Source: Spinacia oleracea (lineage: Eukaryota > Streptophyta > Magnoliopsida > Caryophyllales > Amaranthaceae). From it: a stretch of 64,000 nucleotides of DNA. The notes beneath the pieces were generated by a model. It was not told the origin of the DNA and did not search any database. It saw only the letters and a list, made by a program, of their open reading frames with translations. Shown here piece after piece: positions 1 to 11,868 of the stretch. The position numbers and the translations under genes are program-made. The stretch's first letter is position 1, and each line of letters starts with the position of its first letter. The stretch lies in assembly GCF_020520425.1 (NCBI RefSeq), contig NC_079492.1:115231157-115295156 (forward strand), written 5' to 3'.

Positions 1-589
1 ATCGCAAGATTGGGATTGTCCTCCCATAAATCGGGATGAGATGCTTAAAAGTTGTACAAGGCCACTCGGAGAGCTAGAAACTGTGAAATGCATGGCCGTG
101 CTCGGATGAATCATAGGCTATGATTATCTGTTTATTTGATCAGTTGAACTCTGAAACCGAGAAACACCTCTGGACATAATAAGGATGACAACTCTTACCT
201 TATGTTCAAGAGCAAGCATCGAGCGACAAAGGAATTAGGAAATGCACACTTGTCCCTAAGGACAAGTGGGAGACTGAAGGAAATAATGCCCTTGGTCCAA
301 GTATGCATTCTATGTTAAGTCTAATAAATGCGGTTCAGTATTAATTAACAAGTTAATAATTCAGTGAGATCAAGTGAGCTGAATGCCTAGCTAGAGGCCG
401 CTTCAGTTCAAGTGGAATTAATGATATTAATCCACAGCTTACTCTTGACTGAACCCGTAGGGTCACACAAATAGTACGTAAACGGATCAAGTATTTAATG
501 GCATTAAATACTCCATCTATGGATATTCGGAATCGACGGATCTTGGTTTCAGTGGGAGCTGAGATCGTCACAGGCAAGAAATGAATACT

Positions 590-905
590 CCGGAAACGAT
601 GATATTGCCGGAAACGGAAATATGGATCGTATCGGAAATATAAATATTATCCAAGTCGTAGATGTTGCCGGAAACGGAAACATGGTACGTATCGGAAAAT
701 ATTATCGGAAATGGAAATATTGCCAGAATCGGAAATATTACCAGAAACGGAAATATTGTCAGAATCGGAAATATTATCGGAATCGGAAAATAATTCCGGA
801 AACGGAAATATTAAATATTTGTTCGAAACGGAAATTAATTCCGGAATCGGAAATATTAAATATTGTTCGTGTCGGAAATGAATTCCGGAATCGGGAATTT
901 AATCG
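590..905 (+). repeat. 18-bp degenerate minisatellite inside the LTR
   Basis: Tandem units read roughly GGAAACGGAAATATTGCC, with A/T and C/G substitutions. The 18-bp period leaves an open frame through the block giving repeated R/N-R-K-Y-like residues; this is a by-product of the period, not evidence of a protein. The same block occurs at about 33945-34260 and 42905-43220 in the nested element. Confidence 0.8.
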
Positions 906-1289
906 GAAGCGTATCGTACGAATTAGCATCGGACGAGGCCCGCTAGACGAAGGCCCAGCACGAAGCCAGGTCGTCGCCTAGCGAGCCAACGCGCACCAGC
1001 GCACGCCAAGCCTCGACCAGGCCCAGCGCAAGGCCAGGCCCAGCCAAGGCCTTGGGCGCGCGCGGAGCATAGCGTTGGCCGAGCGCTGTGCGCCTAGCGT
1101 GGGCCGCAAGGCTTGCGCGGGTGTACGGTGCTCGTGCAATGCATGTGCGGGAATCCTGAAGCAATCAGAATTCAAAGTGTGATTAAATCCTAAAACTATT
1201 AGATAATGATTATTTAATTAGAGTCCTAGTAGGGTTATAATTAAATAAATTAGTATCCTAATAGGATTCCAAAACCCTTTCCATAACTC

Positions 1290-1297
1290 TATAAATA
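1290..1297 (+). promoter_or_regulatory. LTR TATA box
   Basis: TATAAATA lies in the R-proximal part of the LTR. The same motif sits at the equivalent place in both LTRs of the nested element, which supports its being the Pol II core promoter of the family. Confidence 0.6.
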
Positions 1298-1475
1298 AGT
1301 GCCTAGGGTCACATATTTTCAGAGATTATTCAAGTATTCAAAGTGAGTTTTTGAGAGAAAATTCAGACACATTTCTTACCTAAGAGTGCCGAAAATCTTT
1401 AGTACCTTAAGGGCGATTCTAGTTGGTCAATCTTAAGGCGGATCCGGACGTGCTGTGGACTATCTACGGAGGGAC

Positions 1476-1828
1476 GACACTTGGAGTCCTAAAGACTTGT
1501 TCTTGTTCGGTTCGGGCGCAGCTAGGGAAGGCACACAACAAAGAGTATGCATCTAAACTATGCTATATGATTATGTGTAAATAATATGTATTCCTGGCTA
1601 AATGGTTTTTCCGCATGATTTATGAATTGTCATATGTATCATAACCTAACAGACACTTGGAGTCCTAAAGACTTGTTCTTGTTCGGTTCGGGCGCAGCTA
1701 GGGAAGGCACGCAACAAAGAGTATGCATCTAGACTATGCTAAATGATTATGTGTAAATAATATGTATTCCTGGCTTAATGGTTGTTTCCGCATGATTTAT
1801 GAATTGTCATATGTATCATAACCTAACA
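1476..1828 (+). repeat. Tandem duplication of the LTR terminus (2 x about 176 bp)
   Basis: Copy 1 is 1476-1651 and copy 2 is 1652-1828. Both run from GACACTTGGAGTCC to CATAACCTAACA and differ by a few substitutions and a 1-bp indel. The LTRs at 33176 and 42140 have one copy, so the duplication is private to this insertion. Confidence 0.85.
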
Positions 1829-4666
1829 TCTCGTACCTTGATAAGATCTCGAGACGATTTGATCACTTGACGTCGCGAGAAGTATGGTATAAAACTCAAC
1901 CCCAGTGATTTTAATTTAAACTAATATTGTTTCTAGTCCTTGTTGTCACTAAAACAGATGCGAACGCGTGACGTCATCCACCAATGACATGACATCAACA
2001 TAGTTTCGTCCGACGTCACCTCCACATCAGTCGACAACGTCTCCAAAAACGAAGGCGACAAATGGAGATTCAACAACAAATTGTCGGCAATACTAGATTT
2101 TGTGGCTAACTTCAGTCCAAGTATCAAATAGGAGAATTTGTAGTTGTCCTGAAGTCGCCACAGGGGAGCATATAGTATACTCTATCTCATTTAATTGTCA
2201 TATAGTATACTTGATTTGCTTTTTATATAGTATACTTTGCTTGTTTTCATTTTCAAAAGCACTTTGAAATATACGCTATACGTTGTTATCCTACTTTTTG
2301 TACTAACGTCGTCACCACTTGTCGTTTGATCATGTCGTGTCGCCAAGTATTGTCTTGTCTACAGGTATTGTCTTGTCTACAGGTATTGACGTGTCGCTTG
2401 GCTAGGTCATGAGTACATCAGGCGATCGACGTTAGAATGCAGGTGACAAGGTACTGTCTTGTCTACAGGTACTGACGTGTCGCCTGGCAAGGTCGTGAGT
2501 AAAGCAGGCGACCAACGTTAGAAGGCCGTGAGCATATAGTATATATACTTTATTTGATTTAAATTTTATACGATATTTTTGATGCGACTTAATTTTCGAA
2601 AGTATCTGAATTATTATTACCATGTTGATGCATGTCGCTTGTTATGATTTCAAGTTTAGTTAAAAGTAAACTTTTCATATGAGAATGTGGTTGTAGACAA
2701 GATGTTAGCCAGGTACGTAGCATCGGGGGCTCGACATCAAATGACTATTCACACAACCGGACCCAAAAAACGTAACGCCTCAAAGTGACTTCCCACATCA
2801 ACATTGCCAAGCCTACAACACAATCACCTCTCAAAAAATTAACCTTTCGCCATCACACTTTCCATGTCATCATATTTTCACCCCCCACCAACATCAAACC
2901 ACTTGACATCATAAACCCAACGTCGTGTCCTTTTCCCACGTCCTCATCACCAAGTTCTTCATCAGCACATCATAACGCGTTGTTACGACAACATGTCACG
3001 ATAGCAGGACGCGATAAGCCACACAAGAAGATAAGAAATCATTTGGCGTCAAGTATGACACATAGAAATAAATATCTAACATTTTTTAATTTTCTTTGGT
3101 GATAGTGTTACACGAGGTCACGATACGACATGAGGTCACGACGGCACAACATGACGCCACAACAGCAATTCACGACAGCAGGACCCGACCATTCCGATTA
3201 CCCCCATGACGACAAGAAGTTTCTTGGCGTTAAACATGGTACGTAGAATTAATTATCGAACCTCTTTGTTTTAACAATATATTTCTTCGTAAATTCGCCA
3301 ACAGATCGTCGATACATGAATATCAATGGGGGCTAAAGGTACGAACAAACTTTCAAAGTAAGTTATCTTTTATTTATAATATATACGTATTGTCGCTGCC
3401 ATGTACGTCGCAGATCATGAGGGTCATCGACAAAATCGAATGGTATGAGTGAATCAATTCATTTATGTTAATTAGTGACGTCAAAATTGTATAAACTAAC
3501 ACCTCATACCATATTGAAATTTTCTCGCATCATCCGTGATAACTATTTTTCATTCACTAACGACATGCCTCGACTATACGCATTAGTATGTATATTAATG
3601 ACAACAGATTACCTTGATCATGACGGTATGCCCCGACGCCACGAGATGGCAATGACCGATGACACGACGCCACCAGACTACCGAGAAAGATAAGGAAATC
3701 GGAATGTCGAATAATCATCATCAATCACCATGATGACACATGAGTAACTCCTAACCTATTTTTCACACACTTTCTCATTTCAATTCGTTCATTGTTGTTC
3801 TCTTGTATTAATATGTCTCGTATTCAACGGTCATCAAGTTAACTAATAAATTATTTCATCACGCCATGAATATCTCGATTTCTATAATGAATAAACCATT
3901 TTATCAAATCGTTTTGAGGTAATTTGACTTGACATGACGTTTAGAGGTTGCATCATGATGTCATGCATGCACGGCGTCAAATATAAACGAACGTCATCAT
4001 ATCTGCGGCCGACTTTAGTCATAATATCTTCCTAAAGCCGCCACAGGGGGGCAAGATAGTACATACTCCTGTTCAGTTTAATATACTTGTTACAACTTCG
4101 AAATTTAACTAACGATGTGATACAATTTATTTTCATGGTGATCTTGTCGTGAGATTTTGGTAGCAGGTACGACCGTACGACGCTAAGAGAAATGTACAAA
4201 CATTGGAGGCTCAACCACTATCACATGTTAAAGTAGGCGGATAAAGAAAATTCATTGGATTCCCTAAAGATGACAAGTGATAGGACGTCAACCGATTAAC
4301 AAGAAAGGTAATTTATAAAGAATTCACATGTATTTTAACTTACGACACATTGTTATGTAAGTTTTTCAAATGGTTTTACAAAAGGCGTTAAGAAAAAGTC
4401 CACTTAAGACATTATAAGGAATTCACATTAACCATATGTTCTTTCTTGTGCCACATTGCGAGGATCAACCGATAAGTCGACCAACATCGGACTAGACAAT
4501 GTCAAGACCAGCGATGTGTCAATATCATTCAACATGACGGGACAACGCCAGATGTGACGGCAACGGTATAAGCGATAATAATGATCCCAGGAAAGAAAAC
4601 AAGATCGGCGACGAGAGGTGTCACGACGCCAGGATAATGTTGTTGATTGAAGAGTCGTCATCAAAG
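1829..4666. repeat. Non-coding retroelement-like repeat (left part, split by CACTA)
   Basis: No convincing coding region. The stretch is rich in ACGTC/ACGACG words and contains an imperfect duplication of about 95 bp (about 2360-2450 and 2455-2525, beginning TGTCTTGTCTACAGGTA). The phrase GCCACAGGGG recurs at about 2158 and 4040, and GGGGGCT-like purine tracts at about 2725 and 3328. The same style continues at 9392-11012, so both parts probably belong to one older element. I infer the 3' non-coding part of a Gypsy element; no protein domain proves it. Confidence 0.4.
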
Positions 4667-5419
4667 GACCACTACTACAAAAAAGGGCATAGAGTACTGT
4701 TGAAATACACCTTATAGGACGCCTTAGAGGCGTTCTCCAACTCAGCGCGCTATAAAGTTTATAAAACGGGTAAAAGAAGCGTTATATATACCTAGTTATA
4801 AAGTACGATGATAAGAGATAAGCGTCCTCTATTCCCTTCCTAAAATCAGAAAATGGAGAAGGAATATAGAACGCTTAACGTACATAACCGTCTCCTATAC
4901 TTTATTATAAAGCGCGCCTTCCGTACATAACCGTCCTCTATTCTTTCTGTTAAATATTGAGATACAGAACATCTTCCGTACATAGGCGTACTATATACTT
5001 CATGTTTAATATTAAGATAGAAAGTCGTTTCCTTACACAACCATTCTATATTCTACCCCTTTTTTTAATATTATTTAAAAATAGCAGCACACGCATCCCT
5101 AAAATAGGATACAATTCTAGTATGTAAACCAAATCTAAAAAGATATAATAAAAATGATATCCACACGATCTGTCCAAAAATCCTTTCATTAAATAACGAA
5201 ATAATATTGTTTATTCAATAACAATCCTATTAATCATTGATAAAATATAAATGATCCAAGGTACATCAAAAAAAAAATCCAATATCACTACAAAAAAAAC
5301 AGATTCTGCAGCAAGAACAGATTATGTAGCAACAACAGCTTCTGCAGCAACAACAGAAACCAGACTTGGTTCATCTGCAGGACTGAACTGAGGTAACCAT
5401 CTCCTTGAGCTAGCTTAAG

Positions 5420-5554
5420 TCACAATAGATCATCATCATCATGATCTTCCTCTTCATCATTATTTGGTCGGTGATATTCGCTAACGTATGAGATCCACCT
5501 CTCCCTTAGCTCGTCAATCGTAGTTTGAGAATACGTGGGAGCTTTGATAAAATA
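5420..5554 (-). CDS. Possible terminal exon of an unrecognised gene inside the CACTA element
   Basis: Minus strand: an AG acceptor after a pyrimidine-rich tract (just above 5554) opens a frame of about 44 residues. It contains IDELRERWISYVSEYHRP, then an acidic run (DEEEDHDDDD), then a stop at 5420-5422. A further minus-strand open stretch at 5778-6164 (CRRKVRRIEFNLNASHTEP) may be an upstream exon. I do not recognise the family. The acidic C-terminus and a splice-like boundary are all that support it. It could be part of a transposon-encoded protein or a captured host gene. Confidence 0.3.
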   Translation of the reverse strand, partial: YFIKAPTYSQTTIDELRERWISYVSEYHRPNNDEEEDHDDDDLL

Positions 5555-7100
5555 CTACAAGACAAGTTAAAATGTAAGAGTAAGAAATGAACATGATAGC
5601 AAGCAGAAATAGTATTTAACAAAGAACATGCAGCAAGCAACAGAACCAGCAAGTGATGAGTATATACAAGCAGGAAAGTACATATACAACCAGGACAGTT
5701 CATATACAAGCAGGTCAGAACCAGTAAGTGATGACTAATATTTGCAATTAGATGTGCTAAGTCACGCTTAAAATTTCTCAACTCAAGCAAAGTAAGTGCG
5801 AGCAGGAAGTAATGAGTATATACAAGAAGAAAAGTTTTACCGCAGGTTTATTGATGCAGGTGTGAAGATTCATCTGCAGGTGGCTGATTCTGCCTATAAT
5901 TTTCTCGGTATTTCTTTCATTGAACTTGTAATTAAACCTTCCTCTATCTGCTACAAAGGCCATAGGCTCAGTATGAGATGCATTCAAATTAAATTCAATG
6001 CGTCTAACTTTCCTACGACACTTATGACTCCATGAGATACACATTTCCCTAATATGCCAGTTACTGTCAAATTGACCCCAAGATAGATAAATTGAGTATC
6101 TGTAACTTTTACCAGGTCCAAAAGCTCTAGCACAAACAGTATGCATCCGAATCACACTGTTCATTTTCCTCTCAACTCAATTTTTAGAGGTCTAGAGTCT
6201 TCACACCTTTGTACCTGAGTAGAGAGTCACGCTGTGTACATATCAAGAAAGAGTAACCGGAATGGAAGCAAATCTTTGCTATTACTCGACAATATAAGCA
6301 AATAATTGCAGCACGGTACAGGGATAAAATTTCAGTACCATCAAATTCACATTCTCACTATAGTTAGAGCAATGAAAATGTTTATCAATAAGCCTACAAA
6401 ATCTTGGATTGATCTGTTACAACGCAATCCCATAGCATACTAAAGATTAAAGCAACAGAAATTCTAACGTTTGTCAAACAATTAGCGGAGACCTTTAAAT
6501 ATTCAAGCAAACCCAAGAGAATTACCTCCAAGTGGGTCAGCATGTCAACTACAACACCCAAGTCGTATGTAAATGCCTTAGTAATCATCATTACCATGTA
6601 CTCTGACTTATGTAAATGCCAAGCAGACTCAGCAAATGCCTTAGTAAGCAGACTCAGTAAGCAGACTCATGACTTATGTCAAGCAGACTCAATAAATGCC
6701 TTAGTAATCATCATTACCATGTACTCTGTGTATATAATGTAGTCGCGTCATATCTAGCATAAGTACACCTAATGGAGAATGAATGACTTCAGTAGTAATG
6801 AAGGTTAACATGCTTAGGGACAAGGGAAGATCTAGGAAATAGGGAAAAAGTCTGAAAAGATTCACTATGATACATGTGTACTTTGATTTGCTGCAGTCTG
6901 AAAAGTTCACCCACTGCTTTTCTGCTAAGTTACTCAGGCTCATTTACTTAAGATAACCCTAGCTCTTCTATATTCAGACATGACTATGTCAGTATGTCTG
7001 TATGTTCACTTGACATTTCATTTTGGATCCAATAAATGTAGAATTTTCAGTTTATAGCAGGGAGGTGCAGACAGACAGGTTATGTAAAAATTCTCTAGAG

Positions 7101-7103
<3 letters not shown>

Positions 7104-7189
<86 letters not shown>
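7104..7189. repeat. (TA)n microsatellite
   Basis: Uninterrupted TA dinucleotide run of about 86 bp inside the CACTA element. The open frames across it on both strands (YIYIYI) are artefacts. Confidence 0.95.
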
Positions 7190-7191
<2 letters not shown>

Positions 7192-8831
7192 CAACAAGAA
7201 AGAAGCTACAAGATGATAAGTAGAAGCTGGTTTTCTTTAGCCATCTTTCCATTTTAAAGTCTTATTAAGAATATGTTTCTCCAAATAGAAATTTATACAC
7301 AAATTTACATTATTTGGCCACCTTGCCATTTCAGTAATATAGTTGTACGTACCTTCCTAGCATAGCCACCATATGCCATACCACCAATTAGAGAATTGCA
7401 TGAACTAGATATTTCTCAGGTCAAGATCTCATCATCCGGGTTCCCTGCAAAACGGGTTTAATAAAGGGTTAAGTATTTCAATTAAAGACAAAACTAGAGC
7501 AATAAGGACACTTAAAGGGTCAGAATATTACTCATGGTTTGAAAAAGTCTGTGTTCCTTCAACCCTTTTATTGTGTGAGCATTTGTGCCACCAGCCAATT
7601 AAAGAAATCATGTGAAAGTTAACTATTGATAGAAACAAAAGAAGATAGAAAAAAGAAAAAAAACAGCAACAGAAAATTGACCATAAATACACTTCACTGA
7701 AAGCAATTATTCTGAAAACATCTAAGAAGAGGATACATTTTATTTTTATTGCTTTTTAGTTCAACTTTGTTCTATTAATCGAAACCTAACTAACCATCAT
7801 CGACTTAAGTTGCAAGGAGTAAACAAAAACTCCTTATGTAGGACTTATACCTGAAAACTGAGCTTAACTTTACAAGGAATAAACAGAGAGCTGTGCTAAG
7901 CTAGTCTTAATTGTTGTCTGTTGGGCAGGAAAAACAGCGCTCAACTCTTACCAATTACCAAACAACCAATTATGAGCCCCCTCACTACTCAAACATCAAG
8001 AGAACATCAAATATACAACTTTTTCTAAGAGTGGAGGTCAGGTAAATGCATTTTATCCATAAGGCAGAAAGGGTCTGATATTTATATTCAATGTCTGGTA
8101 AATGTTAAGGGTGTCCACCACATTTGGATTCCCGAAGGAAAGAAACTATCACCTCGACTAGTCTGATTATGTACCGTGATTAGTGTTATGAACTACATTC
8201 ATCAGCAAAGCTGCAGAGGCGATGTTCCACTTCAATGGCCTCGTCTACATGTTATATGATGCAAATTTATGGATAAGGCACTCAGGGTTATATTGCCTGG
8301 CTATAGGCTCAAAGAAAGTGAGGGTAAGGTGTCCGTATTAGCATTTCACCAACAAAGGAATGCTCACATTGGGTATGATCTGAAGAACAACTTGTTCAGT
8401 TTAGCCTATTCAGGAGCTTGTCCTGACGACACTGTCGATTTTCGGCAAAGGTGAAGGCAGCATGCGCTTATTCTAACAACTACACATTGCATCTACATAT
8501 AACACTCAATAGACAACAAATCAGTACTAAAAGTAGAAAATTCAAAGATAATCCAGATCCTTGAAGAATTCAATTTTTCATTATCCCCTTTCTTTCCCTA
8601 ACTGCAAATTTCAATTTAATCAAACTTAAATCATATTAACTAAAAAATTCAGTTTAATTTGACTAAATTCACCAGATTTTTTTGCAATAATCCTACTAAA
8701 TTAAATGTAATTCGATTTAATTATTACACCCTCCTTTATGATTCGACCTAAAACATCAATTCGACATTACAATTTCGTAATTAAGAACATTATTAGTTGC
8801 AGGATAAAGATTTAGAACAAAACTAAGAATA

Positions 8832-9060
8832 CTAACCTCGAAATTCGGAGTGTGGAGAGGCGATGGTCACCAGAGGTTGAAAAGAAGCAGCGGAACAGTA
8901 GCGCGGTGGCGGTACATTTGTGCGGCGGTGATCTGGTGGTGGTGCGCGATTATAGTCTAGATTTTGCGGGAGATTGAATTTGGGGGTTTTGTTAGAAGGG
9001 TTTTTGTTTTGCACGATTATGGTTAAGGTTTTGTAGGAGATAGAGTAGAATGTTTAGGTT
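8832..9060 (-). other. 5'UTR/first-exon-like segment within the CACTA element
   Basis: On the minus strand this is a GC-richer, CCACCACC-containing segment ending at a plausible donor (CGAG|GTTAGTATTC, about 8835). The open frame lacks an ATG at its start, so it is better read as a leader exon than as a CDS. Its position just inside the right CACTA terminus fits a promoter or first exon of the element's internal gene. The product is unknown. Confidence 0.3.
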
Positions 9061-9391
9061 TTGGTTTTGCTAGAGGTTTTTTATTCTAAGGTTTGATTAA
9101 TTTAATCCCGCAGAATTAGTTTTTTTTTTTTTTAATGAGAATATAGTACGCAGTTATCAAGGACTTAAAACACCGCTCTATATGTTATTGATTTAAATAT
9201 TGTATATATTAAATTTTTTTTTTTTATTATGGTAAAAAATATGAAACGGTTAAGTGATGTAACCGTTCTGTATTCTTTCTCCCATAGAACTGTTATTAGA
9301 GAAAACCGTATTCTATTATCCTATGAAACGCTTAAAACACTTAACCGTACTCTATTTAGCGTTACATATTCTAACTTTTGTAGTAGTGGAC

Positions 9392-11012
9392 ATTCAGTAA
9401 CACGACGTAATTTCATTACACGGGCCCATATTAAGTAATATCTATCACTTACTTCGTGCGTTAATTACATTTTTCACTACATTGCGATTAAAGTTCAATT
9501 TCAATTTCAATTTTTCTCATCTGTCGCTTTGAACATCTTATTTGTTTGAAAACCAACACTAACATCGCATCAAGCAAACATCCACCTCTACCTTTTGTAT
9601 ATTCTACAGATCACTTCTTAACGATATCACCAACGGCAACAGCAGCGAACGACGTCATCAGAAGACGACATCAACGAACGACGCCATAAAATACAAGCGA
9701 CGACGCCTCCAAGGTCACGATCCTTAAACTAATTGGATCCCAACGATGACATGTCGCTTCTAAGCGCGACTACTACAAACGACCCATGTACTATTTATGC
9801 GCACATAACTTCATTCTTTGAGTACCTTACAAGTGACATCTATTCCACAGCGAACAATAGAGACAGCGTAAACAACATTTTAAGCTAACGATGTGAACGC
9901 ACCCCCGACACTGGTCCAAACGCCTAACCAATCGCCAAATATAAAATAGCAAAAACACATGTCTTTCCTCCTCAACACTGAAGACAAACGAAGCCAACCC
10001 AGAATGCTCGAAACCTACTTAAACTACTCTTCTGAAAATCCCATAGGCTAAACTCTTCTGCCATAGACAGCGCCGTCCAAAACATCTTACCCCTTGTCCT
10101 CATGTTATAGGAAACCTCATAAACCTTCGACTCTTCTTGACATTCGTCATAAGGTTACTTCGAACCACCCACTTCATTCACCTGTAACTTCAACTTAGTC
10201 GCCTACTACCTACCCTCACACCACATTACATCTGACTAAAATAATTTGACCTTGTGCCCGCTCGACACGAATTCCTTCTATAAAGTTCTTCGCATGACTA
10301 CGAACAAACGAAGAGGCTTATATCGCCTGCATACGATAGATGTCATACAACAGAGACAATAGAGGCACGCCTGTAAACATCAGACGACCGACTAAGATAC
10401 AACAGTTGGCCGTGACGCCTGTACGCATCAGACGAATATCAGACGACTGACTAAGATACAACAGTTGGCCATGACGCCCGTAAACATCAAACGACAGACT
10501 AAGATACAGCAGTTGGCCATGACGCCTGTAAACATCAGACGACAGACTAAGATACAACAGTTGGCCATGACGCCTGTAAACGTCAAACGACGGACTAAGG
10601 TACAACGGTTGGCCGTGACGCCCGCAAATATCAAACAACAGACGAAGAGACAAAAGTTGGCCATGACGCTAGATACCTAACTAACGTTATGTCTCACCAT
10701 GTTTTCGCACAAGTTTCTAAGAACTATATTCTATTGTCTTACGCTCATTAAGAAAAACGATTCTTTCACAAGATGTCAGGTTGACATCTAATTAAGCTGA
10801 AGACACCGATATACGCATGACGACGTCAATTGTTGTCAGAAATCATGGGTAACACCAAGTGGCGACGTCATTGATCAAGGTTAAGTAAGGAAGACGACGG
10901 ACAAGCCAAAGATAGTGACAGATTAGCATCGACAGCAAATGAACGTGGTGACAGACTTTGAAGATTATTTTCCTAACTTCCGGCTCGCTACAGTTAGGAA
11001 AATGGGGGCTAT
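9392..11012. repeat. Non-coding retroelement-like repeat (right part)
   Basis: Continuation of the 1829-4666 sequence after the CACTA insertion, again ACGTC/ACGACG-rich and without a supported gene. It contains the 48-bp array at 10378-10668 and ends in a polypurine-like tract (GAAAATGGGGG, about 10999-11009) next to a TGTTATGG boundary. Confidence 0.4.
10378..10668. repeat. 48-bp tandem repeat array
   Basis: About five to six imperfect copies, each starting TTGGCCATGACGC and ending ACTAAGATACAACAG (starts near 10406, 10468, 10516, 10564, 10609 and a partial at 10657). Period 48 bp, with one copy longer. Being a multiple of three, the period keeps frames open on both strands (VTPVNIKRQTK-like on plus). 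With no start context or family match these are treated as artefacts. Confidence 0.85.
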
Positions 11013-11868
11013 TGTTATGGATCGTTTCGTACCGTACATGTCGCGATCTGTTCCTATGTTTGAGGAGCGTTATGGCTGAGTCATGGAAGACTTGTTGGGC
11101 AAGGTCAAAGAGGTTAGCAAAGATCAAGCAAACGGTTGGAGGAGATCAAGGAATCAGTTGAGCAATTCAAGGAGCACTACTAGCACAACTCCCTCAACAA
11201 ATGCCGCACCAAAATCCTATATAAAGACCAACCTTCTACGATAATTGGGCACTTCCTATTTCGGATCTCATCATATTACCTCATTCCACTAATGATGCCA
11301 CAAAAATATATCCAACTACTATTTTTTATTCATTGCCTCTCTTTCTATTAAACCCATTCACTCTCAGTTTCTCAGTAGTCTATCTTTCTCACACTACTAA
11401 GGCCTTACGCCATGTATCACCACTATTGCGTCACCTACTCCGATGATCCATTATTAGTTATCTTTGTTAAATACATCTTATCCGATGATCTAACCTATTG
11501 TCGTGAACATATTAGATATCCCTAATGATCCGTAGTCCATCTAGATCTTCTTCTCATATTTCCTATATTAATTACATTATACGTATGTATTACTGCAAGA
11601 TACACATTTACATATATGCGGATATCCGTTGTACTTATATTCAATGGGCTTTTTATGCCAGCAACATAGTAGATTGGTGGTCTAATGGCCACCCGCGGTT
11701 TTTATCCCTTTCGGGTTTTCCGCGTCACCATCTCTTGTCTCGTCTCTCTTTATTTTCTGCCCTTTATTTCCTGTCATTTATTTGCTATATTTAATCTAGT
11801 CGTCTATGTCCCAACCAAAGGTCGTCCATACGAAATTTGGCATAAACAAAAAACTTCAATCATTTCAC
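11013..11868 (+). repeat. Possible Gypsy-type 3' LTR
   Basis: A polypurine-like tract (GAAAATGGGGG) precedes TGTTATGG at 11013. A TATA box (TATATAAA, 11218-11225) follows about 200 bp in, then pyrimidine-rich leader-like sequence. The end near 11868 (ATCATTTCA) is chosen only because it closes a TG...CA pair. No second LTR is visible, so length and class are uncertain. Confidence 0.35.

Larger units (their letters stand above)
1..1828 (+). mobile_element. 3' end of a Copia-type LTR retrotransposon (internal tail plus 3' LTR)
   Basis: Positions 1-274 are the tail of the internal region and 275-1828 are the 3' LTR. Both match, in reverse complement, the end of the nested element at 33176-43530 (1-274 against about 34571-34860). 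The LTR starts TGAAGGAAAT after a purine-rich tract (AAGGACAAGTGGGAGAC) and ends CCTAACA. The 5' LTR lies outside the window, so no TSD can be checked. The Copia assignment rests on the reverse-transcriptase remnant in the related nested element. The LTR is about 160 bp longer than its relatives because its last 176 bp are duplicated in tandem. Confidence 0.85.
275..1828 (+). repeat. 3' LTR of the window-start Copia element
   Basis: The LTR has three compositional parts: an AT-rich start, a minisatellite of about 18-bp GGAAACGGAAATATT-like units (about 590-905), and a GC-rich block (about 925-1150). A TATA-bearing promoter part follows, then the duplicated terminus. The GC-rich block differs clearly from the two LTRs of the nested copy, so this is a related but distinct insertion. 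Confidence 0.82.
4670..9388. mobile_element. CACTA (En/Spm-type) DNA transposon, complete ends
   Basis: The left end begins CACTACTACAAAAAAGG and the right end finishes CTTTTGTAGTAGTG, an inverted CACTACTACAAAA terminus. The 3-bp GAC is duplicated at 4667-4669 and 9389-9391, as CACTA elements do. Subterminal regions (about 4690-5060 and 9130-9385) carry repeated short words such as CATAACCGT and CTCTATTCTTTCT. I recognise no TNP2 transposase or En/Spm-C protein inside. The interior (about 5280-9060) looks like intron-bearing non-TE sequence, so this may be a non-autonomous element that captured host DNA. Confidence 0.88.

Noticed and set aside
622-981. Open frame encoding N/R-K-Y-rich repeats in the LTR (also 33645-34223 and 42632-43183, minus)
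   Set aside because: Produced by the 18-bp period of the LTR minisatellite; no start context, family or conservation beyond the repeat.
7023-7252. Frames containing poly-(YI)
   Set aside because: Translation of the (TA)n microsatellite.
10318-10680. Repeat-protein-like frames (VTPVNIKRQTK)
   Set aside because: Translation of the 48-bp array; open on both strands, no initiation context.
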